From a virus: a DNA stretch of 21,409 nucleotides. The position numbers and the translations under genes are program-made. Shown one piece after another: positions 13,957 to 21,409 of this stretch. Position 1 is the first letter of the stretch. The number at the start of each line of letters is the position of its first letter. The DNA lies in IMG/VR virus record IMGVR_UViG_3300036944_000665, positions 1-21,409 of that record; one strand, 5' to 3'. The notes below the pieces were generated by a model. That model did not search any database, was not told the origin of the DNA, and saw only the letters and a list, made by a program, of their open reading frames with translations.

Positions 13957-14786
13957 TAGTACTCAAACTCCTCTGCGTTTTGCAGTCTTAGGTAGATAGA
14001 CTCAATTGGATAAGTTTCCAGCTGCTCTCCAAGTCTGTCGAAGATAGTCTGGCACATCTTTCTAACCATCTCGCCATCTCCACCTGTCTTCTTGACAAAA
14101 GAGACGAATCCTCGAATCACAGCTAGGAACTCATTCTTGGCGTTGACGGTACTGTAACTAGTTACCTCACCAGTCGTGACTTCAAACCTGAGGTCCCGAT
14201 AAATCTTCTTGTTATTGTACAAAGCCCACGAACAGTACAGATAGTCTAGTCCGTGTCCAGTGGTCATTGTTTGGAAGTTCATCTTCCCGTTTCCACGTGC
14301 CCATACGTAGAAGTCATAAATCATCTTTGCAAGGTCTCGATGTAGAGCAACCCACAGCCCATTGACATGAATCGTCAACACGAAGTCTTTGTGCTTCTTA
14401 GACTCGGCTAACGCTGTTGCCAGGATAGCACTCTTGTCAGGGCCACACTCATTGGTTATGTTCGGGCTGATAATCCAAATGTCCTCATCAGCACTCATCG
14501 ACTCTTCGACGCTCTTAGTTAGTTCTGCCTGGTTGCTCCCATAGATGTCACCAGCATTGAAGACAAAGATGTCAGCATCTGATGACACGAAGTCCCTGAG
14601 TGAGTTGTAGAAGTGGCCGAAGTATCTGACCTTATCTGCCACCACCCAGCCGTCCCTCTCAACAGGCGAGCTTGTGACGTCAAATACCAAGTAGTCTAAG
14701 TTTGCAGCTTTGAGCTGGTTATCGATGTCCAAGACATTATCCAGGACCTCATCCCATGCGACCGTGTAGGTCTTACTTTTCAGCAC
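13956..14786 (-). CDS. Probable glycosyltransferase-like protein, not firmly assigned
   Basis: A 276-aa protein from GTG. Strand-like segments NLDYLVFDVTSS, DADIFVFNAGDIYGSN and EDIWIISPNITNE alternate with helices as in a GT-A Rossmann-like core; NAGDI around residue 78 sits where a DxD would be expected but lacks the first Asp. FVLTIHVNGLWVALHRDLAKMIYDF and GHGLDYLYCSWALYNNKKIYRD look like acceptor/catalytic-region features. The C-terminal 70 residues are helical. Coupling by TAATG to the TagD-like gene suggests it uses or supplies that product. A sugar- or glycerol-phosphate transferase is my best guess; it could be another GT-A-like protein. Confidence 0.7.
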   Translation of the reverse strand: MLKSKTYTVAWDEVLDNVLDIDNQLKAANLDYLVFDVTSSPVERDGWVVADKVRYFGHFYNSLRDFVSSDADIFVFNAGDIYGSNQAELTKSVEESMSADEDIWIISPNITNECGPDKSAILATALAESKKHKDFVLTIHVNGLWVALHRDLAKMIYDFYVWARGNGKMNFQTMTTGHGLDYLYCSWALYNNKKIYRDLRFEVTTGEVTSYSTVNAKNEFLAVIRGFVSFVKKTGGDGEMVRKMCQTIFDRLGEQLETYPIESIYLRLQNAEEFEY

Positions 14787-14798
14787 TATGGTTTACAC

Positions 14799-15002
14799 CT
14801 AGCCATCGCAACACGACCCACCACGGCCACATGCGCAACCGTCAGGCTGGTCTGAATCGTCCTCATCTGTGAACTCTGCTTCGTAAACTAGAGCGTAGTT
14901 TATAGAGATTCTTGTCAGCCAGGCACTAAGGTCCATCGCCCGGTCAGCTAGCCAGTTGATTACCGGACCGCCGTCTTTTTCCCTTTTTGGGGTGAACTTC
15001 AT
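14799..15002 (-). CDS. Short unknown protein with Cys-rich tail
   Basis: A 67-aa protein beginning MKFTPKREKDGG. A helical middle (NWLADRAMDLSAWLTRISINYALVYEAEF) is followed by an acidic run (DEDDSDQPDG) and a cysteine-rich end, CACGRGGSCC, suitable for metal binding. It is the first gene of the leftward run to 10457. There is no clear Shine-Dalgarno and no TANNNT at leaderless spacing, so the start is the ATG by default. Function unknown. Confidence 0.6.
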   Translation of the reverse strand: MKFTPKREKDGGPVINWLADRAMDLSAWLTRISINYALVYEAEFTDEDDSDQPDGCACGRGGSCCDG

Positions 15003-15230
15003 AGTTATGCTCGGCTTTCTACTAGCTTCTTAGGACCTATTTTAGCAGACAAGCACCGACTTTGCGTCGGCCTAGCGTACTTTTTCTGATGCAGCGCGGA
15101 AATCCACAAGTCTTGATTTTCTAACCTTTTGAGGCTACTTTGTACAATAATTTATAATAAATGGACGCCTCAGTTTTTGCTTATAGAGCTAACTATAAAT
15201 CTATACGAATTCGGCTACCGGTGGCCGTTT
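15003..15230. other. AT-rich intergenic region with promoter-like hexamers and two hairpins
   Basis: 228 bp without a convincing gene. On the plus strand it carries a TTGAGG-N18-TATAAT promoter (15129-15158) and a hairpin followed by T5 (15213-15232). On the minus strand a hairpin, GCCGAC-GCAAA-GTCGGT (15071-15055), lies in what would be the leader of the gene starting at 15002, and several AT-rich hexamers near 15150-15196 could drive it; I cannot choose one. The longest reading frames inside it are about 35 codons or less. Confidence 0.6.
15129..15158 (+). promoter_or_regulatory. Promoter, + strand, TTGAGG-N18-TATAAT
   Basis: A perfect -10 (TATAAT, 15153-15158) with a 4/6 match to TTGACA at 18-bp spacing. 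The predicted start is near 15165. No plus-strand gene follows before an intrinsic terminator at 15213-15232, so the likely product is a short RNA. Confidence 0.5.
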
Positions 15231-15232
15231 TT
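15165..15232 (+). ncRNA. Candidate small RNA of about 68 nt
   Basis: Bounded by the promoter at 15129-15158 and a plus-strand hairpin GGCTA-CCGG-TGGCC (15213-15226; one G-U pair) followed by GTTTTT. The U-run falls at the stop codon of the opposite-strand gene, so the RNA is intergenic with a minimal antisense end. On the minus strand the hairpin has a C-A mismatch and no U-run, so it serves only the plus strand. A 34-codon frame (ATG at 15161) starts before the predicted transcript start and looks non-coding. Transcription is a prediction. Confidence 0.35.
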
Positions 15233-15656
15233 AGTCCTTTTCAGGATCGACTTCGATTACAGTGACTCTGTCCTTTATCGAGTCCCATAACTCAGCGGCA
15301 AACAAGTCTATTTCGGCCAGTTCCTCAGGACTTGGGTTGTACTCCATCGCTTTCGCGTGCCACTCTTTCATCACCGTCAGAGCCTCGTCCACCGTCTCGA
15401 ACCAGTGGTTTCTCTGCCCGAAGCTCGGATAGGAAGGTGTATCGCTCGCAACGACATAAGAATAGATGGCCACACCTATCGACGGCTGAGTCTTCTCTTG
15501 TTCTTTGCGAGTCCATACTGTTCCAAATCCAATCTCTATACTTATACTTCCATCACTACTTTTAGCGTGGCCATCATACTGATGAAGATGCCAAAACGCC
15601 TCGTCATGCAAACGAGCTATCTCGTCTATCTTGTCTAACATCTCGCTAGTTATCAT
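15231..15656 (-). CDS. Unknown protein
   Basis: A 141-aa protein from MITSEMLDKIDEIARLHDE. The ATG at 15656 has GAGG at 6-nt spacing and is preferred to the in-frame ATG two codons earlier, which would abut that site. The pattern is helix, then strands (SDGSISIEIGFGTVWTRKE and PSIGVAIYSYVVA), then RNHWFETVDEALTVMKEWHAKAM, then a helical acidic end. The W-F-E-T-x-D-E-A-L-x-x-x-x-x-W segment resembles small phage proteins of unknown role. It overlaps the upstream gene by 11 nt. Confidence 0.7.
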   Translation of the reverse strand: MITSEMLDKIDEIARLHDEAFWHLHQYDGHAKSSDGSISIEIGFGTVWTRKEQEKTQPSIGVAIYSYVVASDTPSYPSFGQRNHWFETVDEALTVMKEWHAKAMEYNPSPEELAEIDLFAAELWDSIKDRVTVIEVDPEKD

Positions 15657-15912
15657 CTTCATCCTCTACCAGCTTATTAGCCAAATACAAGGCGTCTCGC
15701 TTCCACCTATCTTTAGTGTCCCAGGAGTCGTCGCCAGTCATCTTGAACCAATGAGTGTTTTTAGTTGCACTTTTCATCATTGCGATTAGGTTGTCGATTA
15801 TGTTGATGTACTCTAGCTCGTATCCGACTAGGTCGTCACGATGTAGCTCAAGCGCTAGTCTGCTACGTTCGAGTTTTGCAATGGCTAGTTCAATCTTTTT
15901 ACTTGGTTGCAC
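15646..15912 (-). CDS. Unknown helical protein
   Basis: An 88-aa protein from GTG, beginning MQPSKKIELAIAKLERSR. It has a long amphipathic helix pair (residues 5-50), then HWFKMTGDDSWDTKDRWKRDALYLANKLV and an acidic end. No membrane or metal motif is seen. A TAGAAT hexamer lies 7 nt before the GTG, so it may be leaderless; a GTG start without a proper Shine-Dalgarno agrees. It forms a two-gene unit with the following gene. Function unknown. Confidence 0.65.
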   Translation of the reverse strand: MQPSKKIELAIAKLERSRLALELHRDDLVGYELEYINIIDNLIAMMKSATKNTHWFKMTGDDSWDTKDRWKRDALYLANKLVEDEDDN

Positions 15913-15919
15913 ATTGCCT

Positions 15920-15925
15920 ATTCTA
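15920..15925 (-). promoter_or_regulatory. Candidate -10 hexamer (leaderless) for the 15912-15231 unit
   Basis: TAGAAT on the minus strand lies 7 nt before the GTG at 15912 and 21 bp after the terminator hairpin of the preceding RNA region. No clear -35. Same hexamer and spacing as at 5533-5538. Confidence 0.4.
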
Positions 15926-15940
15926 GTCTAAACACTCGGT

Positions 15941-16163
15941 AAAAGTAAAACACCCCGTATTTCTACGAGGTGTTTTGTGTGAATAGGTGGAATGCTTTTT
16001 ACCACCAGGGCCTAACTACTTCGGTTCCATAAGATCCGCTTTTGAGCCCACCTGACGTTCGTCCGCTAAGACAATCCGCTAAGATTCGCCAGTGCCTTAC
16101 CCGCCCCATGTAGCTTTGCGAGTTATTCAGCCATACTCCGCGCCGACCGTCGCCTTCGCGTTA
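15941..16163 (-). ncRNA. Candidate structured non-coding RNA, about 220 nt, class unknown
   Basis: A gene-free stretch with an extended -10 promoter before it (16170-16178) and a hairpin terminator at its end (15947-15976). Minus-strand folding by eye gives: a 6-bp stem with one bulged G (16118-16123 with 16135-16141, 11-nt loop); a closed multi-branch element (16052-16092) where the stem CTGGCG/CGTCAG encloses two side-by-side hairpins, AATC-TTAGCG-GATT and GTC-TTAGCG-GAC, with identical 6-nt loops; and GGTGG/CCACC (loop 10 nt) near 15985-16004. It does not show the conserved motifs of RNase P RNA, SRP RNA or tmRNA. Existence as a transcript is inferred. Confidence 0.5.
15947..15976. terminator. 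Hairpin terminator after the candidate ncRNA
   Basis: AAAACACCCCGTA and TACGAGGTGTTTT form a 13-bp stem with a single C-A mismatch (plus strand) and a 4-nt loop. On the minus strand the arm ends in TTTT followed by ACTTTT, on the plus strand in TTTTGTGTG, so termination of the minus-strand RNA is the better reading. There is no plus-strand gene upstream. Confidence 0.7.
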
Positions 16164-16169
16164 ATCTCA

Positions 16170-16178
16170 ACTATACCA
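16170..16178 (-). promoter_or_regulatory. Extended -10 promoter before the candidate ncRNA
   Basis: TGG-TATAGT on the minus strand, a near-consensus -10 with TG extension. The predicted start of transcription is near 16163, with no start codon downstream before the terminator at 15976. Confidence 0.45.
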
Positions 16179-16225
16179 AATACGTGTGACATTTTTCGCC
16201 ACATCGCTAAACTAAACTGAAGCGT

Positions 16226-16363
16226 TTAGGCTTTCTTAGTTACTAGGCGACGCTTGATAGCATCAAAGACCTTCGGGTACTTCTTGTTTGCCTTGCCGTT
16301 CTTACGGTCACTGTTGTTTCCCTTGACAGGAGGCTTGCCGCCTCCACCCTTGCCCTTAGCCAT
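16226..16363 (-). CDS. 45-aa very basic Gly/Lys-rich protein
   Basis: A short gene beginning MAKGKGGGGKPPVKGNNSDR and ending FDAIKRRLVTKKA. AGGAGAGAG ends 1-2 nt before the ATG, a strong though close ribosome site. The first half is a flexible Gly/Lys/Pro chain, the second a short basic helix (KKYPKVFDAIKRRL). High positive charge suggests nucleic-acid or ribosome contact. It sits between the HAD gene and the candidate ncRNA. Family not recognised. Confidence 0.65.
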   Translation of the reverse strand: MAKGKGGGGKPPVKGNNSDRKNGKANKKYPKVFDAIKRRLVTKKA

Positions 16364-16397
16364 TCTCTCTCCTCAGTTACTAAGTCTAGTAACCAGT

Positions 16398-17141
16398 TTA
16401 CACTGCCTGGAGAAGGTCGTTTATGATGACTAGTGTGTACTCAGGTCCTGTGGTAGAGATACACTCAACACCGGTCTTTAGCACTGGGTAGTCGTTACCA
16501 TTCTCGTCTAGTCTGTCGCCGATAAAGAGAATCTCATCTTTAGTCAGCCTGGTCAGGTCGAGAAGGCTTTCAATCCCATATGCCTTGTCTGCACCCTTCA
16601 TCGTCACGTCTATACTCGTAGACCCGCCTGAGCGAACCTCTAAGTCAGGCAGCAGCTGAGCTACATAGTTGCGCATAAGATTCTTTTTCTTGCCAGTCGG
16701 GTCCCACGCCTTTTTCAACTCTGCTGGAGCCTTCTGCCCAAGAGCCGAGAACGTAATTTGTGGTCCACGGTTCTCGATGATGTCTCCGTGCGGGTTTTCT
16801 TCCCAGAGACCTAATGACTTCGCCGCTCCTTCAAGAGTCTGGACTACTCGCTTGCTCTCATCTTCTGTAAGCTTCTTGGAGTACAGCGTAGTCCACTCAT
16901 TGTTCATCAGGCGGATGTAGGTGCTTCCACATGTCGGCATTAGGTGAAGTCTCTTGTAGTTCTCAGGCCTAATCTTAGAAACGACTTGCTCCATGACCTG
17001 GCTCTCATTGCCGCCAGTGATTATGCAGACTGAGTACTTTGTAAGCAGTAAGTTCAGGCCGTCAGCCATTTCATCACTAATCTGGCGCTTGCTCTCAGCA
17101 AGGGTGTCATCTAAGTCAAATGCAACTAATCGTAAAGTCAT
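16398..17141 (-). CDS. HAD-superfamily (type IIB) phosphatase/phosphomutase, phosphomannomutase-like
   Basis: A 247-aa protein, the length of eukaryotic-type phosphomannomutases. Motif I is FDLDDTL (nucleophile D9, acid/base D11), followed by IITGGN and, near the end, FIGDRLDENGNDYPV (208-222), the metal-binding motif IV. The middle QITFSALGQKAP, GGSTSIDVTMKGADKAYGIESL order parallels phosphomannomutase (N-x-S-P-x-G...; S-x-D-x-x-x-x-G-x-DK). It may convert mannose-6-P to mannose-1-P or act as a sugar phosphatase, and the cupin at 8242-8589 may supply its substrate. TAAAGT lies 6 nt before the ATG. The gene begins 19 bp after the 3' end of the tmRNA on the same strand. Confidence 0.85.
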   Translation of the reverse strand: MTLRLVAFDLDDTLAESKRQISDEMADGLNLLLTKYSVCIITGGNESQVMEQVVSKIRPENYKRLHLMPTCGSTYIRLMNNEWTTLYSKKLTEDESKRVVQTLEGAAKSLGLWEENPHGDIIENRGPQITFSALGQKAPAELKKAWDPTGKKKNLMRNYVAQLLPDLEVRSGGSTSIDVTMKGADKAYGIESLLDLTRLTKDEILFIGDRLDENGNDYPVLKTGVECISTTGPEYTLVIINDLLQAV

Positions 17142-17160
17142 AAGTCTACTTTACTTTGAG

Positions 17161-17500
17161 TGGACCAGCGGGGAATCGAACCCCGGTCCTAACATCTTGC
17201 TTATATCCTTCTACACGCTTAGGCAGATTGTTTGCGACCAGACGTATGACCTGCCAGACCGTCGGACGTTGCCACGATTTATAGACTCCGTGGGAAAAGT
17301 CTTGTTTGTCCTATTTATTTAAAGCCTGGCTGCCCATCTAGGACTGATGCTTTGCCAGGGGTTCTAACTACTTATCAGGCAGCTAGAGCGAATGCGGAAC
17401 GTGAGTTTGCATTTGTTGCTTTGCCACACTTCAAGAGTGCGTGGCCGTCTCTGCGTGCTTCTCTATAAGACATAGACGCTAGTCGAAACCTGTCTAGCCC
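17161..17500 (-). ncRNA. ssrA: Transfer-messenger RNA (tmRNA)
   Basis: About 340 nt on the minus strand. The 5' end GGGCTAG-ACAG-GTTTCGAC has the conserved tmRNA start with the 7+4+8 spacing of actinobacterial tmRNAs. The 3' end has a T arm, CGGGG-TTCGATT-CCCCG, and acceptor strand CTGGTCC that pairs with GGGCTAG (two G-U), then discriminator A; CCA is not encoded. The tag frame at about 17419-17375 reads ATNANSRSAFALAA and then TGA TAA; two preceding codons (GGC AAA) could belong to it. The ALAA end is the proteolysis signal. It rescues stalled ribosomes with host SmpB. A promoter lies just upstream; the leader would be removed by RNase P. Phage tmRNAs are known in some large mycobacteriophages. 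Confidence 0.96.
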
Positions 17501-17520
17501 TAGTACTTGCGTACAATACG

Positions 17521-17550
17521 ATTATACCCTGCTCCAGTTTAGTTTGTAAA
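17521..17550 (-). promoter_or_regulatory. Promoter of the tmRNA
   Basis: TTTACA (17550-17545) and TATAAT (17526-17521) separated by 18 bp, 5/6 and 6/6 matches to consensus. The predicted start lies about 14 nt before the mature 5' end of tmRNA. The -35 overlaps the inverted repeat AGTTT-GT-AAACT at 17541-17552. Confidence 0.75.
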
Positions 17551-17578
17551 CTAGTAACCTAATAGTTATACCACAGAC

Positions 17579-17584
17579 TATAAT
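17579..17584 (+). promoter_or_regulatory. -10 hexamer of a promoter for the HTH gene
   Basis: A perfect TATAAT, 49 bp before the ATG at 17634. The -35 region (about 17555-17561) is poor. An inverted repeat TAAC-CTAATA-GTTA (17555-17568) lies where a repressor or activator could bind. The leader includes AAAGGA next to the start. Confidence 0.5.
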
Positions 17585-17633
17585 GGTAAATGTCACTGGT
17601 ATGTGATAAAGGGACAAAATCAACGAAAGGAAA

Positions 17634-18107
17634 ATGACAGTGAGTGAAGCAATGTTAGAAAGCTACGCGCCTAAGCTAGAAAAACTCCTGCCACTGGCGC
17701 AGAAGGCATACGGACTACGAACTACCGATTCTCCAGCACACGTGGCTAGCAGGGAATACACAAATCTTCTAAAGGAGTACTACGACCAAGGCGGAAGCCT
17801 AGTGGCAATGGCCAAGGAACTGGACGTTGCGTATGCAGGTCTCAGACGTCGTGTCTTTATGATTGACGCACCAATGCGTGATTCACGCACCCATAGCAAG
17901 ATAGAGCCAGCCGACTTTGAAAAAGCCGTCGAGCGAGTCAAGCAGGCTAAAAAGACTAGTGCTGAAAAGTACCATGAGCAGCTACTCGCAGAGTACACGT
18001 CTGGTATTTCTCTAGGAAAACTAGCTCAGGCATTAGGACTTAGCAGTTCTTACCCTCTGTACTACGGTGTGCAGCGTGCTCGCCGTAGACTAACCGAACA
18101 GGCATAG
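17634..18107 (+). CDS. Helix-turn-helix DNA-binding protein (candidate regulator)
   Basis: A 157-aa protein beginning MTVSEAMLESYAPKL. Two helix-turn-helix-like segments are visible: YYDQGGSLVAMAKELDVAYAGLRRRVF (about residues 49-75) and LLAEYTSGISLGKLAQALGLSSS...YYGVQRARRRL (about 117-153). Both have the pattern x-G-x-S-L-x-x-(L/M)-A-x-x-L-x-(V/L), so the protein may have arisen by duplication of one DNA-binding unit. AAAGGA precedes the ATG; an in-frame GTG two codons later is also possible. It is alone on the plus strand, divergent from tmRNA and bounded by a bidirectional terminator, as expected for a separately controlled regulator. Target unknown. Confidence 0.75.
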   Translation: MTVSEAMLESYAPKLEKLLPLAQKAYGLRTTDSPAHVASREYTNLLKEYYDQGGSLVAMAKELDVAYAGLRRRVFMIDAPMRDSRTHSKIEPADFEKAVERVKQAKKTSAEKYHEQLLAEYTSGISLGKLAQALGLSSSYPLYYGVQRARRRLTEQA

Positions 18108-18124
18108 TCTAAGCAGAGTAAAAC

Positions 18125-18163
18125 AAAACCCCCTTGCCTAATCAGCTTGGGGGTTTTATTTTT
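18125..18163. terminator. Bidirectional intrinsic terminator
   Basis: AAAACCCCC (18125-18133) pairs with GGGGGTTTT (18149-18157) over a 15-nt loop, followed by ATTTTT. On the minus strand the stem is followed by TTTTGTTTTA. It separates the convergent HTH gene and the membrane-protein gene. Confidence 0.88.
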
Positions 18164-18171
18164 ATCAGGTA

Positions 18172-18453
18172 CTAGAGGCCAGTGTCTTCGCTGCTGGCAG
18201 TCTTCTTGCCATCGGCTAGTTTAGCCTCAGCAGAAGATGCGAATGCAGTGTTGATTTCGTCTAGGTCTAGAACACCGTCAACAACGTATGCACGGGCTAG
18301 AGATTCAGCGACTTCCATCATTCCGACGAATGCTGCGATTAGAGCAGACTGCCAGAGTTCGACGCCACCAATTGAGCCAGCAGCAAGAACTGCGCTGACC
18401 TTGAGGATTACAAGCGCAATCGTGCGCTTGAAGATTACTTTTGCGATTTCCAT
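18172..18453 (-). CDS. Small membrane protein, holin-like
   Basis: A 93-aa protein from MEIAKVIFKRTIALV. I take the ATG at 18453, with GGGAGAAC upstream, over the in-frame start at 18513, which lies in the leader between promoter and this ATG. Two hydrophobic segments, about residues 10-28 (TIALVILKVSAVLAAGSIG) and 31-50 (VELWQSALIAAFVGMMEVAE), are followed by GVLDLDEINTAF and a polar tail. The layout (two helices, then a 'D-G-x-L-D-x-x-E-I-N' segment) resembles small actinophage membrane proteins sometimes annotated as holins; recalled, not searched. It is far from the endolysin, so the holin role is doubtful. Confidence 0.7.
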   Translation of the reverse strand: MEIAKVIFKRTIALVILKVSAVLAAGSIGGVELWQSALIAAFVGMMEVAESLARAYVVDGVLDLDEINTAFASSAEAKLADGKKTASSEDTGL

Positions 18454-18460
18454 TTGTTCT

Positions 18461-18500
18461 CCCGGGAGTGAGTAGAGGTTTAGACTGCCTCTCTCCCAGG
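18461..18500 (-). promoter_or_regulatory. Leader hairpin close to the ribosome-binding site
   Basis: In the minus-strand leader, CCTGGGAG (18500-18493) can pair with CTCCCGGG (18468-18461; one U-G), and inside it AGAGG with CCTCT, closing a 9-nt loop. The last GGG of the stem belongs to the Shine-Dalgarno sequence GGGAGAAC of the gene at 18453, so folding could limit its translation. Pairing is seen in the sequence; the regulatory effect is inferred. Confidence 0.5.
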
Positions 18501-18508
18501 CATTATTA

Positions 18509-18514
18509 ATCATA
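18509..18514 (-). promoter_or_regulatory. Candidate -10 hexamer for the 18453 gene
   Basis: TATGAT on the minus strand, in the gap after the whiB stop codon. Predicted start near 18502, so the leader would begin just before the hairpin at 18500-18461. The -35 is weak. Confidence 0.45.
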
Positions 18515-18521
18515 CCTTAGT

Positions 18522-18848
18522 CTAACGGTTGCGACTTGGTGGAACCCGTAGCGAGACTGGAATACCCCTACGTATCTTGGATCGGTCCTTCTCAGTTGAC
18601 CCTCCCCAAATGCCTATAAGCTCAGGTCTCTCGAGCGCGTAGAGGAAGCAGGACTGACGATACTCACATCCGGAACAAATCTGCTTAGCCTCACGCTCAT
18701 GGCTGTATACTAAACGACGTGGCAGCATTGACCCTTCCATCGGGTCATCTGGGAAGAATGCGTCAGGAAAAGTTTCAGCACAGACAGGAGATTCATCTTT
18801 ATCAAGGAAGTCTGGATAATCAAAACCGTTGATGTGCTCTTTTGTCAT
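18522..18848 (-). CDS. WhiB-family iron-sulfur transcription regulator
   Basis: A 108-aa protein from MTKEHINGFD. Four cysteines, C23, C58, C61 and C67, form the C-Xn-C-X2-C-X5-C set that binds a [4Fe-4S] cluster, and GIWGGSTEKDRSKIRR (79 onwards) is the WhiB G-(I/V)-W-G-G turn with the basic DNA-binding tail. AFFPDD near residue 30 is also typical. WhiB-like proteins bind sigma factor region 4 and alter promoter choice; phage versions such as gp49 of TM4 interfere with host septation and superinfection. The ATG at 18848 has AGAGGA upstream and lies downstream of an extended -10 promoter, whereas the earlier in-frame start at 18887 would precede it. Confidence 0.95.
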   Translation of the reverse strand: MTKEHINGFDYPDFLDKDESPVCAETFPDAFFPDDPMEGSMLPRRLVYSHEREAKQICSGCEYRQSCFLYALERPELIGIWGGSTEKDRSKIRRGIPVSLRVPPSRNR

Positions 18849-18877
18849 TGTGCCTATTCCTCTAATGCGTTTGTTTG

Positions 18878-18886
18878 ATACTACCA
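18878..18886 (-). promoter_or_regulatory. Extended -10 promoter for whiB
   Basis: TGG-TAGTAT on the minus strand between the FmdB-type gene and whiB. Predicted start near 18871, giving a leader of about 20 nt that contains AGAGGA. No good -35 is seen. Confidence 0.5.
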
Positions 18887-18890
18887 CATT

Positions 18891-19078
18891 TTACACGTTA
18901 GTTTTACTAGTCGCAAATCCAGCACCATTGAAGGTAATAGGCGGCGCAGAAAATATGCGAATCAGAGGCGATCCGCATTTTTCTTCCGGACAAACTCCAA
19001 CCCGCTGGTCTTCAGTTATGCTGCGAATTTCAGAATACTTATGGCCGTGTTCTTCACACTTGTACTCATAGGTAGGCA

Positions 19079-19079
<1 letters not shown>
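18891..19079 (-). CDS. FmdB-type zinc-ribbon protein
   Basis: A 62-aa protein beginning MPTYEYKCEEHGHKYSEIRS. It follows the FmdB/CxxC_CxxC_SSSS family: MPTYEY-x-C, a middle CPEEKCGSPLIRIFS, and a tail PPITFNGAGFATSK equal to the usual x-F-x-G-x-G-F. The zinc ligands are altered: C8 pairs with H11 where the family has a second Cys, and the second pair is C30 and C35 with an enlarged spacing. Metal binding is still plausible. The start overlaps the stop of nrdF (TAATG), so it is coupled to the ribonucleotide reductase genes. Function of the family is poorly known. Confidence 0.85.

Positions 19080-21409
<2,330 letters not shown>

Noticed and set aside
15055-15071. Hairpin GCCGAC-GCAAA-GTCGGT in the leader before 15002 as a riboswitch
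   Set aside because: A single 6-bp stem without any conserved ligand-binding core; too little to assign to a riboswitch class.
15161-15265. 34-codon plus-strand frame beginning ATG right after TATAAT
   Set aside because: The ATG is only 2 nt after the -10, ahead of any likely transcript start, the frame runs through the terminator hairpin and into the antisense of the 15231 gene, and there is no ribosome site.
16053-16086. Direct repeat TCCGCTAAGA twice, as a possible start of a CRISPR or iteron array
   Set aside because: Only two copies 13 bp apart exist, and they are explained by two adjacent hairpins sharing the same loop; there are no spacers or cas genes.
16993-17322. Plus-strand 109-codon frame across the HAD start and tmRNA 3' end
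   Set aside because: It is antisense to both the HAD motif I region and the tmRNA tRNA-like domain, which are firmly identified on the minus strand.

Overview
The window looks like part of the genome of a tailed double-stranded DNA phage of an actinobacterium. Three things point to the host: a WhiB-family regulator (a family confined to actinobacteria and their phages), a tmRNA whose 5' end and ALAA-ending tag follow the actinobacterial pattern, and several genes whose start codon lies 6-7 nt after a TANNNT hexamer, as in leaderless actinobacterial transcripts. GC content is moderate by eye, which would fit a lower-GC or freshwater actinobacterium, but the host species cannot be named. Genes are tightly packed, with many 1-, 4- or 8-nt stop/start overlaps.

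Layout. (1) 30-5147, + strand: the end of a late region. It holds a small helical protein, a 1029-aa coiled-coil/PA14 structural protein, a staphylococcal-nuclease homologue, a small two-helix membrane protein (possible holin), a short unknown protein and an M23 endolysin with a peptidoglycan-binding domain. A bidirectional terminator (5170-5200) closes it. (2) 5208-9762, - strand: small accessory genes (thioredoxin-like, membrane proteins, Zn-finger, DUF2061), thyX, a mannose-6-phosphate-isomerase-like cupin and a beta-class DNA methyltransferase. (3) 9787-10479: one + strand glycosyltransferase gene, divergent from the methyltransferase with only 24 bp between the two start codons. (4) 10457-15002, - strand: small genes, tRNA-Thr(UGU), two HxGH nucleotidyltransferases, a GT2 glycosyltransferase, a serine recombinase and a further large protein that may be a glycosyltransferase. 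(5) 15003-17633: RNA-rich. It has a possible + strand sRNA, two unknown genes, a structured gene-free stretch that looks like a ncRNA, a 45-aa basic protein, a HAD phosphatase resembling phosphomannomutase, and a clear tmRNA. (6) 17634-18107, + strand: a helix-turn-helix protein, ended by a bidirectional terminator. (7) 18172 to the end, - strand: a small membrane protein with a structured leader, whiB, an FmdB-type zinc ribbon, nrdF and a 5'-truncated nrdE.

How the genes fit together: thyX and nrdE/nrdF supply deoxynucleotides. The cupin, the phosphomannomutase-like HAD, two nucleotidyltransferases and two or three glycosyltransferases look like a dispersed sugar-activation and glycosylation set. 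The tmRNA and tRNA-Thr supplement host translation. WhiB and the HTH protein are candidate regulators. Five genes of 37-54 aa (6580-6732, 10457-10582, 11661-11774, 13361-13525, 16226-16363) are easily missed by length cut-offs; the first four are locked to their neighbours by stop/start overlaps.
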